From GCA-965745 sp046704525 (GTDB lineage Archaea > Thermoplasmatota > Thermoplasmata > Thermoplasmatales > Thermoplasmataceae): a stretch of DNA of 13,947 nt. The DNA lies in assembly GCA_046704525.1 (NCBI GenBank), contig JBJKRS010000024.1, positions 1 through 13,947 of the forward strand, in the 5' to 3' direction. The translations under genes were made by a program, and so were the position numbers. Position 1 is the first letter of the stretch. Every line of letters begins with the position of its first letter. The notes under the pieces are model-generated. The model saw only the letters and a list, made by a program, of their open reading frames with translations, had not been told where the DNA came from and did no database searches. Below, in pieces: positions 7,579-13,947 of the stretch.

Positions 7579-8721
7579 ATGGCAAATACAGTCGCTCCAT
7601 GGACATTGGGCAAGATGGATTTTGAGAAGAGGCCACTCTTTGTCTGCTGGGAAACCACCAAAGCGTGCAAACTTGCCTGCAGGCATTGCAGGGCCAAGGC
7701 GATAAGAACTCCGCTTCCGGGGGAGTTGTCGCATGAGGATGGTTTGAGGCTGATTGATCAGGTTGCAGAATTTGGACAGCCATACCCTGCCATCCTCTTT
7801 ACTGGAGGCGATCCACTTATGAGGCAGGATTTTCTAGGTCTTATGGGCCACGCCAGGGACCTCGGCATATACACTGCTGTTGCCGCAAGTGTCACTGACC
7901 TCCTGACCGAGAGCATGCTTCAGAGCTTGAAGGATCTGGACGTCGGAGCCATATCCATAAGCCTTGACGGAGCGGATCCGGAGACGCATGACAGAATCAG
8001 GGGCGTGCCAGGCACCTGGGAGAGGAGCATAGACTTTCTGAAAATGGCACAGTCCATGGGCTTGAAGACGCAGATAAACACTACGGTGATGAAAAGCAAT
8101 ATAGGCCAGCTCCCAGAGATATTCAACATTGCACTGACCACCGGCGCATCCGCATGGGAGGTATTTTTCCTGATCAGGACAGGTCGTGGCTCTCTGCTGG
8201 AGAACCCTGAAGCGGATGATATAGAGGAAGTGATGAAATTCCTGGCTGTTGCCTCTCGCTACGGGATAACCGTGAGAACATCCGAAGGAGCTCATTTCAG
8301 GCGTGTAATCCGCCAGTTCAATGTGACAGAAGACATGGAAGGAAACTCGCTCCATGGCGACCTGATATCGAAGCTCATCCGCCTGCACGGATCTCCAAGC
8401 CATGATGAAATGCTGACAAGGATCTCCTCCACCAGGGATGGCAAGGGACTGATGTTTGTATCCCACAACGGAGAGATTACGCCCAGTGGATTCCTTCCGC
8501 TCAAGCTAGGCAAGTTCCCCGAGGACAGCATAGTGGATGCGTACAGGAACAATCAGGTCTTCAGGGACCTTCGAGATTCCTCAAAACTTGTCGGGAAATG
8601 CAGGGATTGCGAATACAGGAACGTTTGCGGCGGGTCCAGATCGCGTGCATATGCGGAAATGAATGACCCCTTTGAATCAGACCCTCTCTGCACTTACCAG
8701 CCGCTTGCCTATGTAAGATGA
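7579..8721 (+). CDS. Radical SAM protein with SPASM/twitch-type C-terminus (AhbD/NirJ-like)
   Basis: This 380-residue radical SAM enzyme has the cluster motif C30-x3-C34-x2-C37 (KACKLACRHC) for the SAM-binding [4Fe-4S], the GGDPL (GGE-like) SAM motif, a SISLDGADPETHDRIRG strand, and a TIM-barrel-length core. The C-terminus carries C341-x2-C344-x5-C350-GGSRSRAYA and C371, a pattern of SPASM/twitch domains that bind an auxiliary cluster. Layout and the CGG(S/C)RxRAYA signature resemble AhbD/NirJ heme-pathway enzymes and related uncharacterised proteins (my recollection of TIGR04053). The substrate is unknown; no precursor-peptide gene lies next to it. I chose ATG 7579, preceded by GATGTGA, because the core motif follows after a family-like N-terminus. 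TTG 7522, with exact AGGTGA four bases upstream, would add 19 residues and is nearly as likely. It is a single plus-strand gene, convergent with the gene at 8816. Confidence 0.88.
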   Translation: MANTVAPWTLGKMDFEKRPLFVCWETTKACKLACRHCRAKAIRTPLPGELSHEDGLRLIDQVAEFGQPYPAILFTGGDPLMRQDFLGLMGHARDLGIYTAVAASVTDLLTESMLQSLKDLDVGAISISLDGADPETHDRIRGVPGTWERSIDFLKMAQSMGLKTQINTTVMKSNIGQLPEIFNIALTTGASAWEVFFLIRTGRGSLLENPEADDIEEVMKFLAVASRYGITVRTSEGAHFRRVIRQFNVTEDMEGNSLHGDLISKLIRLHGSPSHDEMLTRISSTRDGKGLMFVSHNGEITPSGFLPLKLGKFPEDSIVDAYRNNQVFRDLRDSSKLVGKCRDCEYRNVCGGSRSRAYAEMNDPFESDPLCTYQPLAYVR

Positions 8722-8815
8722 CTTCTTCTGACCTGCAATGATGGAAAATGCTGTTCGATTACAATGGCCACCAACTTGAGAGCTATCATAAGCCTGCAAG
8801 TATTGGGGGATCAAA

Positions 8816-9253
8816 TCAGGCAGTTTCAGGGATCATGGCTCGCATCTTTCTGTAGTATTCCGCTGGCATTGAGAAGGCAAAGGCTGCCAGTTCAAGAATG
8901 AGCCTGTAGTTAATCGGGAAGATACCTGAGCCGTTGAATGGATAACCCAGCGTACTGTAGATCACAATGCTAACCACTCCAACAGACAGAATGGCGATAG
9001 AATGCGAGATATGCCTGTACTTGTTCAGGACAGCCATTATTCCGAACAAGGCACCAATAATGCCAAGGAATATTACTGAGGCACCAACTGCACCGTCATA
9101 GATGTAGGAAGCCGGGCTGATAGCATTGTGATATAGTCCTCCCGGCAATATGTCAAGGTATGCCCCATAAAGGACTCCGGCACCGCTGAATATAAGGACA
9201 AGGGTCGCGAGCGAAATAAGGAATACGAAAAGTCCGGTCCGCGGGAACCTCAT
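8816..9253 (-). CDS. Hypothetical four-helix membrane protein
   Basis: This is a 145-residue protein with four hydrophobic segments (about 8-32, 53-76, 82-101 and 115-133), a positively charged N-terminus (MRFPRTG) and a charged tail (EYYRKMRAM). The loop after helix 1 contains GGLYHNAISPASYIYDG. The family is not recognised and no catalytic motif is visible. The ATG at 9253 lies about 25 bases from an AT-rich TATA-like stretch, so it probably has its own leaderless transcript. It sits downstream of sdhD on the same strand but 127 bases away, so a role with succinate dehydrogenase is possible but unsupported. Confidence 0.75.
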   Translation of the reverse strand: MRFPRTGLFVFLISLATLVLIFSGAGVLYGAYLDILPGGLYHNAISPASYIYDGAVGASVIFLGIIGALFGIMAVLNKYRHISHSIAILSVGVVSIVIYSTLGYPFNGSGIFPINYRLILELAAFAFSMPAEYYRKMRAMIPETA

Positions 9254-9273
9254 ATTAAATCAGGAATGCACAG

Positions 9274-9288
9274 TATATGAATATTTAT
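9274..9288 (-). promoter_or_regulatory. TATA-like region for the membrane protein gene
   Basis: The minus strand reads ATAAATATTCATATA. Two overlapping TATA-like octamers lie 24 and 30 bases upstream of the ATG at 9253. Either would give a leaderless or nearly leaderless transcript. Confidence 0.45.
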
Positions 9289-9380
9289 CCAGGCCGATAT
9301 GCACGCAAATCCGCTGAATTACCAGTCCAGTGCCTGCCTTGTGAGACAGGAGGATTCAGAGCCGGAGCTGTCAACGTTCA

Positions 9381-9758
9381 CTACATGGCTGCAACCATCA
9401 GAGTGAGGTAAGTGCAATATATGATAGTCGCAACATAGACTGCGGTAAAACCGTAGTTTATGGCCTTTCCATGCCTTGCAGCAGTGCCGAGGTCAAACAC
9501 AATCCCTCTGACGCCATTCAGGGCGTGGTATGTTATGATCCAGACAAAGGCAAGGAAGAATGCCATCCACCAGGGGTTTGAGAGATTGCTGATCACCGAG
9601 TCAAAAAGCTCCACAGGCGATCCCCCATTCACGTGCGCCACGTACAGGTGCACGCCCATGAAGAATATGAGGAACAAGCCCGATGATGCCTGAAGGAACC
9701 ATATGAGGGTTGAGCTTGATGCACGGACTCCTCCGCCCCTTTGGCCTGAACCGAGCAT
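9381..9758 (-). CDS. sdhD: Succinate dehydrogenase membrane anchor subunit D
   Basis: This is a 125-residue membrane subunit of complex II. Three hydrophobic helices are visible (about 17-42, 62-80 and 100-124). H37 in FMGVHLYVAH and H78 in TYHALNGVRGIVFDLG match positions of heme b ligands in SdhC/SdhD families; the H-x3-G-x-R signature after helix 2 is typical. It would pass electrons from the iron-sulfur subunit toward the quinone. I chose ATG 9758 because it overlaps the sdhC stop by one base (TAATG), with GGTG four bases upstream, a sign of translational coupling. An 11-residue extension to 9791 lies inside sdhC and is rejected. It is the last gene of the operon. C and D names follow gene order and could be swapped. 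Confidence 0.88.
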   Translation of the reverse strand: MLGSGQRGGGVRASSSTLIWFLQASSGLFLIFFMGVHLYVAHVNGGSPVELFDSVISNLSNPWWMAFFLAFVWIITYHALNGVRGIVFDLGTAARHGKAINYGFTAVYVATIIYCTYLTLMVAAM

Positions 9759-10162
9759 TATACACCACTTCCCGCAAGAACTTCCTGCCATGCATAGTAA
9801 AGGAAAAGGAGAAGCAGGAACATGGAGCTTGCCTCCAGGGCATAGAACATCATCTTGTGCCTCCTGAGCCCGAAACCCATCTCATTCAGCATCAGGCGAA
9901 CACCGTTGGCCCCATGGTAGAATATGACAAGCGAGAGAAGCACGTCCAGGACTACGAATATGCCAAACGGGCCATAGGCCATTGAGCGAATCAGCTGGTC
10001 GAACGTGACTGGCCCCCTGAGCAGATTGGAAAGCACTGCGAGATGCAGATAAAGGTAAGCCACCATGACGATGCCTGATAGCCTGTGCATGCTGTATGCA
10101 AAATAGCCCATTCCTTTTCTGAGACCCGGAAGCCATACACTCAATGTCCTGGTATCACTCAT
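9758..10162 (-). CDS. sdhC: Succinate dehydrogenase cytochrome b subunit C
   Basis: This is a 134-residue subunit with three membrane helices (about 27-48, 64-84 and 107-126). The segment SMHRLSGIVMVAYLYLHL carries the SdhC signature: a HR-x-SG near the quinone site and H40 deeper in the helix. H83 in FYHGANGVRLML is a likely heme b ligand. With SdhD it anchors SdhAB to the membrane and holds the quinone site. The ATG at 10162 overlaps the end of sdhB by eight bases (ATGAGTGA) and is preceded by the purine-rich AGGAAGAGGA, so the genes are translationally coupled. The product is about the usual length for archaeal SdhC. Confidence 0.93.
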   Translation of the reverse strand: MSDTRTLSVWLPGLRKGMGYFAYSMHRLSGIVMVAYLYLHLAVLSNLLRGPVTFDQLIRSMAYGPFGIFVVLDVLLSLVIFYHGANGVRLMLNEMGFGLRRHKMMFYALEASSMFLLLLFLYYAWQEVLAGSGV

Positions 10163-10892
10163 TCCTCTTCCTCCTGAAAACTCTGCTGAATTCCTCCTTC
10201 AGGGCCTGTCCCCGAAGTATCTGGATCGCAAATGAGGGTTCGACACCCTTGGGGCAGACCTCTGTGCATTCTCCGGCAAAATGGCAGCGGTTCAGACCCT
10301 CTTCAGTGTCTATGATCATTAGCCTGGCCCTCCCTCCCTCATCTCTGCTGTCCAGGTTGTACCTGAGAACGGATGCGAGTGCGGAAGGCCCCAGATAGTC
10401 TGGGTCTGTGCTGGAAGCCGGGCACGCAGAAAGGCAGAGCCCGCATTTTATGCACATTGAGTATTGCTCATATTTCCTGAAATCTTCTGGAGACTGCAGC
10501 AGTTCCGATGTGTAAGGCTCACTGTCCTGCCTCACGATGTATGGCTCCACTGCCCTGTACTTGTTGAAGAAGCCTTCCATGTCAACTACAAGGTCTCTTA
10601 TGACATGGTAGCCGCGCATGGGTGCCACAGTTATGTGAGAGCTGCCAAGTGAAGACACAATGGTGGAGCAGGCCATCCTTGGTTTCCCGTTTATGACCAT
10701 TGCGCAGCTCCCGCAGATCTCCATGGTGCAGGAGTACCTGAATGCCAGGGTGCTGTCAAGGTGCTCCCTCACGTATATCAGCCCCTCAAGGACTGTTGAA
10801 ACCGCATCCACCGGAACAGAATATTTCGACATACTCTTTCTGCCGTCTTCCGCCGTTCTCTCTACGCTGAACTCATAACTCTCTCTGACCAT
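10155..10892 (-). CDS. sdhB: Succinate dehydrogenase iron-sulfur subunit B
   Basis: This 245-residue electron-transfer subunit has all ligands for three clusters. [2Fe-2S]: C55, C60, C63 and C75 (YSCTMEICGSCAM...MAC). [4Fe-4S] and [3Fe-4S]: C147-x2-C150-x2-C153-x3-C157-P and C203-x5-C209-x3-C213-PKG. An extra Cys in the last helix-hairpin, as in some archaeal variants, is not seen, so this is the classical arrangement. It carries electrons from FAD in SdhA to the quinone site in SdhCD. I chose ATG 10892, preceded by GAGGCGGTG; a GTG at 10898 would add two residues. It starts ten bases after the sdhA stop and overlaps sdhC. Confidence 0.96.
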   Translation of the reverse strand: MVRESYEFSVERTAEDGRKSMSKYSVPVDAVSTVLEGLIYVREHLDSTLAFRYSCTMEICGSCAMVINGKPRMACSTIVSSLGSSHITVAPMRGYHVIRDLVVDMEGFFNKYRAVEPYIVRQDSEPYTSELLQSPEDFRKYEQYSMCIKCGLCLSACPASSTDPDYLGPSALASVLRYNLDSRDEGGRARLMIIDTEEGLNRCHFAGECTEVCPKGVEPSFAIQILRGQALKEEFSRVFRRKRNE

Positions 10893-10902
10893 GCACACCG
10901 CC

Positions 10903-12606
10903 TCAGTATCTCCTCTCAGCTGGCTGCCACTTTGTTATCTTCACCGGAGTGTAGGTGAACACCGGATTATCTGCTGAGTGCCTGGCAATGGTGTGTTTAA
11001 GGAAGTTTACATCGTCCCTGTCAGGATAGTCCGTCCTGTAGTGTGCCCCCCTGCTTTCCCTCCTGTTAAGGGCACCGACAGCAACCAGCTCTGCCAGATC
11101 AAGCATGTTCCCTACTTCCAGCGCCCACTGTAGCTCCAAGTTGAATACCCTGGAGCTGTCACCTATACTGATGCGCGCGTACCTTTCCTTCAGCTTGCTG
11201 ATGTCTGAAACTGCCTTTTCAAGCCTCTCTCCAGTCTTGAAAACTCCTGCATTGTAATCCATGGTCCTGCCAAGCTCGTCCCTGATAGCTGCCACGCTCT
11301 CGCCTCCGTGAAGGTTCATTATTTCATCCCAGAGCCGCCTCTCCTCAAGCTCTACTTTCCGCCTGTCAATGTCCGGAACACCGTGTGAAGATGCCCATTC
11401 TGATGCCATCCTTCCGGCAACATTTCCATAAGCGAGGCATTCATTCGTGGAGTTTGACCCAAGCCGGTTTGCTCCGTGTATGCTTATGGCAACGTTCTCA
11501 CCCGCACCAAATACCCCTCCCGCCTCCGTCTCGGCCCTTGTGTTGACTTCCACGCCTCCCATGGTGTAGTGTGTTGCCGGGTGTACGGGTATCATCTCCT
11601 CGGCGGCATCAATCCCGTTGAATTTCCTGGCAATGTCCGTGATCATGGGAAGGCGATCCTCAAGCTTGTCTGCAATGTGGGTCAGATCCAGGTTGATGTA
11701 CTCGACATCACCGTATTTCCCCATGACACCCCTTCCTGCCTCTATCTCCCACATCATCGCCCTTGAGACTATATCTCGGGGTGCCTCCTCAAGCTTGGTC
11801 GGGGCGTACCTGTCCATGAACCTCTTTCCCTCGGAATTCCTCAAGTATCCGCCCTCCGACCTGGCGGCCTCCGTGATGAGTATTCCGGAAGGCACCATTC
11901 CGGTCGGATGGAACTGGACGAACTCCATGTCCTTGAGGGGGAGACCAGCCCTGTAGGCAAGAGCATAGCCATCGCCAGTAGTGGAATGGGAACAGGTGCT
12001 AAACCTGTACATCCTCCCGGCCCCTCCGGCTGAGAATATGAACGAGCTTGCCTGAAACACTGTAAATTCACCCGTTCTCATGTTTATGGTTGTGAGTGCG
12101 TTGAACCTTCCGCCATCCATGATCAGGGAGGTCGCGAAATACTCATTGTAGAAGTGGATTCCCTCGTACATCATGCACCTGCTGAAGAGTGTCTGCATTA
12201 CGTGGAATCCTGTCTTGTCAGCGGCGAAGACTGCACGGGGAAAGCTCAGGCCGCCAAAATCACGCTGTGATATCCTGCCGTCATCAGACCTGCTCCATGG
12301 GCACCCCCAGTGGTCTGTAGCGTAGATCTGCTCAGGCACGATGCTCACAAAATCCTCTACTGCATCCTGGTCAGCGAGGTAGTCGCTTCCCTTGACCGTG
12401 TCGTATGCGTGCAGCTCAAAACTGTCTCTTTCATCAAGGACCGCACTTGTCCCACCTTCCGCTGCAACCGAATGCGAACGAAGCGGATAGAGCTTGGACA
12501 CCAGTCCGACGGTCATTCCCTTGCTGCTCTCCACAGCGGCAATCGCTGCCCTGAGGCCGGCCATGCCACCGCCGAGGATAATAATGTCCTCCTTTATGAT
12601 TTCCAA
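10903..12606 (-). CDS. sdhA: Succinate dehydrogenase flavoprotein subunit A, TTG start
   Basis: SdhA oxidises succinate to fumarate in the TCA cycle. The 567-residue product shows the FAD-binding GGGMAGLRAA at 12-21 and the RSHSVAAEGGTSA segment at 43-55, in which H45 aligns with the covalent FAD histidine. It also has EFVQFHPTG, the active-site TEAARSEGGYLRN, HPATHYTMGGVE, and GANRLGSNSTNECLAYG near the FAD site. I chose TTG 12606: GAGGTAAT lies four bases upstream, the product then begins MEIIKEDIIILGGG as family members do, and a TATA box at 12638-12645 predicts transcription starting just before it. The ATG at 12639 falls inside that TATA box, and the longer frame to 12732 would precede the promoter, so both are rejected. 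It is the first gene of a tight ABCD operon. Confidence 0.96.
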   Translation of the reverse strand: MEIIKEDIIILGGGMAGLRAAIAAVESSKGMTVGLVSKLYPLRSHSVAAEGGTSAVLDERDSFELHAYDTVKGSDYLADQDAVEDFVSIVPEQIYATDHWGCPWSRSDDGRISQRDFGGLSFPRAVFAADKTGFHVMQTLFSRCMMYEGIHFYNEYFATSLIMDGGRFNALTTINMRTGEFTVFQASSFIFSAGGAGRMYRFSTCSHSTTGDGYALAYRAGLPLKDMEFVQFHPTGMVPSGILITEAARSEGGYLRNSEGKRFMDRYAPTKLEEAPRDIVSRAMMWEIEAGRGVMGKYGDVEYINLDLTHIADKLEDRLPMITDIARKFNGIDAAEEMIPVHPATHYTMGGVEVNTRAETEAGGVFGAGENVAISIHGANRLGSNSTNECLAYGNVAGRMASEWASSHGVPDIDRRKVELEERRLWDEIMNLHGGESVAAIRDELGRTMDYNAGVFKTGERLEKAVSDISKLKERYARISIGDSSRVFNLELQWALEVGNMLDLAELVAVGALNRRESRGAHYRTDYPDRDDVNFLKHTIARHSADNPVFTYTPVKITKWQPAERRY

Positions 12607-12637
12607 GGCAATTACCTCAATTTTATCATTCGGCGGC

Positions 12638-12645
12638 ATATAAAG
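12638..12645 (-). promoter_or_regulatory. sdhA: TATA box for sdhABCD
   Basis: The minus strand reads CTTTATAT, close to the archaeal consensus. Transcription would start near 12616, giving a leader of about ten bases that is just long enough to hold the GAGGTAAT Shine-Dalgarno motif ahead of the TTG start. Confidence 0.6.
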
Positions 12646-12655
12646 CGGTACCCGC
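12645..12655 (-). promoter_or_regulatory. Dyad beside the sdhA TATA box
   Basis: GCGGTACCCGC has arms GCGG/CCGC around TAC and touches the upstream edge of the TATA box, where transcription factor B binds. A repressor or activator could bind here, but this is inference from symmetry and position only. Confidence 0.25.
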
Positions 12656-13004
12656 AATCCTAATGGAACCCAGAAGAGCAAATGGGACAGAGATACGAAA
12701 TCAATTTCTTGCTGAAGCAGAATAAACTGCATTTCCGAATTCTTTAATGTGTTTCAGGCACCATCAGGAACAGATACACAGCGCTCTGGGCTGTATTTAG
12801 AGTTATGAAGGGGTGAACAAGGAAAAAAGGCACAAGCAATAAGTGAGCCAGCGGCATGTGGTATCTGGAAAGTAATTCACTACCTATTGGGGAATTAATC
12901 CAGAACCCAACCTCACATCATGGTAAGATTGTGCTGAAACAAGGCAGCTGCTTGATCATACGCAGATATGGTGCTGGCATGATGCTCAAAAGTGTATAGG
13001 AACG

Positions 13005-13013
13005 TTTTAATAA
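13005..13013 (+). promoter_or_regulatory. TATA box for the disulfide oxidoreductase gene
   Basis: TTTTAATAA is centred 25 bases before the ATG at 13034. It supports a leaderless transcript and argues against the upstream GTG at 12992 as the start. Confidence 0.5.
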
Positions 13014-13033
13014 CCGCGAAAAATTATCAAAAC

Positions 13034-13693
13034 ATGGCTCTGATAAGAGAAGAAGACAGGCAATATCTTACTGAGGAATTCAAGAAGAACATGACCGAGA
13101 AGGTCGATCTCGTCGTATTCACATCAAACGACTCCGACTGCAAGTACTGCAAGGAATCAGTCCAGCTTGCAGAGGAGGTTGCAGAGCTGTCGGACAAGAT
13201 CAACTTCGTATCATATGTTTTTGAGGACGACAAGGAGAAGGCAAAGCAGTACGGGGTGGAGAAATATCCCGCAACGGTCGTCGCAAAGAGCGGAGAGGCT
13301 GATGGAAGGATAAGGTACTACGGCCTCCCGTCAGGATATGAGTTCGGCTCCCTCATGGAGGACCTCAAGAACGTTAGCAAGGGAGAGGCCGACATATCAT
13401 CCAAGGCAATGGAGGTCATATCAAAGATCGACAAGCCCGTGAAAATTCAAGTCTATGTCACCCCTACATGCCCATACTGCCCCAAGGCGGTGGGGACTGC
13501 CCACAAGTTCGCGCTCGTCAATAAGAACATAACCGGCGAGATGATCGAGTCCCTGGAGTTCAGCAACGAGGCGGAGGAAGCAGGAGTGTCAAGCGTTCCT
13601 CACATAGTGATAAACGGGAGCGTCCAGTTTGTTGGTGCGTATCCGGATGACCAGTTCGCTGATTACGTCCAGGAAGCGTACTCACAACTCTGA
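13034..13693 (+). CDS. Protein disulfide oxidoreductase (tandem thioredoxin folds)
   Basis: This 219-residue protein has two thioredoxin-fold halves. The first has the active site C36-KY-C39 (SDCKYCKES) and a cis-proline loop at YPAT (79-81). The second has C146-PY-C149 (TPTCPYCPKA) and a cis-proline at SVPHIVING. This is the archaeal PDO/glutaredoxin-like family that makes, reduces or shuffles disulfides in intracellular proteins, common in hot and acid environments. Length is near the family norm and both CXXC sites are intact. There is no signal peptide, so it acts in the cytosol. I chose ATG 13034 because the TATA box lies 25 bases upstream; the longer frame from 12992 would start before transcription does. 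It is transcribed alone and ends in a T-rich stretch facing a convergent transporter gene. Confidence 0.93.
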   Translation: MALIREEDRQYLTEEFKKNMTEKVDLVVFTSNDSDCKYCKESVQLAEEVAELSDKINFVSYVFEDDKEKAKQYGVEKYPATVVAKSGEADGRIRYYGLPSGYEFGSLMEDLKNVSKGEADISSKAMEVISKIDKPVKIQVYVTPTCPYCPKAVGTAHKFALVNKNITGEMIESLEFSNEAEEAGVSSVPHIVINGSVQFVGAYPDDQFADYVQEAYSQL

Positions 13694-13699
13694 ATCCAA

Positions 13700-13716
13700 C
13701 CCTTTTTATTTTTTAA
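13700..13716 (+). terminator. T-rich terminator after the disulfide oxidoreductase gene
   Basis: CCTTTTTATTTTTTAA gives two runs of five and six T within 17 bases after the stop codon. Archaeal RNA polymerase stops at such oligo-T tracts without needing a hairpin. The short gap to the convergent transporter gene (31 bases) makes termination here likely. Confidence 0.6.
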
Positions 13717-13724
13717 TCCAGAAA

Positions 13725-13947
13725 CTATTCGGCAATCAAGTCTCTCATTTCTTTCGATCTGGAGGACCAGGTCTCTTTTGACAGTGCAATGGCAGCTACC
13801 ATGACTATTCCCGCGACAATCAGGTTAAGGCTCCAGGCGTCTGTCAGGCTGATTCCTGATGCAGTAAGGACGATGAAAATGCTTGCAAATGACCCCAGGA
13901 TGCCTCCTGAATTGTAGGTAAATCCGACGGCGGTTGTCCGGTACTGC
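13725..13947 (-). CDS. Major facilitator superfamily transporter, C-terminal part
   Basis: The minus strand is open from the window edge to TAG at 13725-13727 and encodes the last 73 residues of a membrane protein. The segment begins QYRTTAVGFTYNSGGILG, which matches the R-x-T-A-x-G region before helix 11 of MFS carriers of the sugar/metabolite-proton symporter type. Two hydrophobic helices follow (SFASIFIVLTASG and NLIVAGIVMVAAIAL) and a short charged tail ending EMRDLIAE. It would move a small molecule across the cell membrane; the substrate cannot be told from this part. The stop lies 31 bases from the convergent disulfide oxidoreductase gene. The frame was read by hand and its length fits a C-terminal pair of MFS helices. 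Confidence 0.8.
   Translation of the reverse strand, partial: QYRTTAVGFTYNSGGILGSFASIFIVLTASGISLTDAWSLNLIVAGIVMVAAIALSKETWSSRSKEMRDLIAE

Larger units (their letters stand above)
12607..12991. other. Intergenic region between sdhA and the disulfide oxidoreductase gene
   Basis: The sdhA end holds the TATA box (12638-12645) and an adjoining dyad (12645-12655). The rest is not recognisably coding. A 47-codon plus-strand frame (12856-12999) ends beside the oxidoreductase promoter and is doubtful. An AT-rich stem TAATTC/GAATTA (about 12873-12896) with an internal CC/GG pair could form a weak hairpin. I see no other repeat, RNA gene or mobile-element remnant. Confidence 0.4.

Noticed and set aside
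9311..9380. Possible structured RNA after sdhD
   Set aside because: Only short imperfect inverted repeats (CCTG/CAGG) are visible and no known RNA motif can be recognised.
12607..12732. 42-residue extension of SdhA
   Set aside because: The inferred TATA box lies within it and it has no flavoprotein similarity.

Overview
The window looks like a chromosomal stretch from a euryarchaeon of the Thermoplasmata, most likely Thermoplasmatales. The domain is clear from the sequence: a glycerol-1-phosphate dehydrogenase (EgsA, which makes the archaeal lipid backbone), archaeal-type S12 and S7, a Ygr210-type GTPase with a TGS domain, a UPF0179 protein, a tandem-thioredoxin-fold disulfide oxidoreductase, and a tRNA without an encoded CCA. 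TATA-like boxes sit about 25 bases upstream of several start codons, as expected for leaderless archaeal transcripts. The order-level placement rests on protein resemblance recalled from memory and is less certain.

Layout. Positions 1-206 hold the start of an unrecognised minus-strand gene, divergent from an M20 amidohydrolase (291-1457). A four-helix CopD-like membrane protein follows (1666-2151). A minus-strand block then holds rpsL-rpsG (3163-2170), read from their own promoter, and a second run egsA, UPF0179 protein, Ygr210-type GTPase (6091-3362). An isoaspartyl peptidase/asparaginase (7036-6164) lies upstream on the same strand. A tRNA-Val(GAC) gene (7213-7284) and a radical SAM protein with a C-terminal cysteine cluster (7579-8721) are on the plus strand. 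A small unknown membrane protein (9253-8816, minus) precedes a tightly packed sdhABCD operon (12606-9381, minus). The window ends with a protein disulfide oxidoreductase (13034-13693, plus) and the C-terminus of an MFS transporter (13947-13725, minus).

How the genes fit together. The sdh operon encodes a complete membrane-bound succinate dehydrogenase: flavoprotein, three-cluster iron-sulfur subunit and two small subunits with histidines placed as if to ligate heme. The lipid, ribosome and GTPase genes are housekeeping. The peptidase, amidohydrolase and transporter would suit a heterotroph feeding on peptides. I found no CRISPR array, insertion sequence, phage gene or defence system. The most useful observations concern start sites (two TTG starts supported by Shine-Dalgarno motifs and promoter positions, beside several likely leaderless ATG starts), small dyads at the rpsL, sdhA and tRNA 5' regions, and two under-characterised cysteine-rich proteins (UPF0179 and the radical SAM enzyme). 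I do not see evidence of a new multi-gene system.
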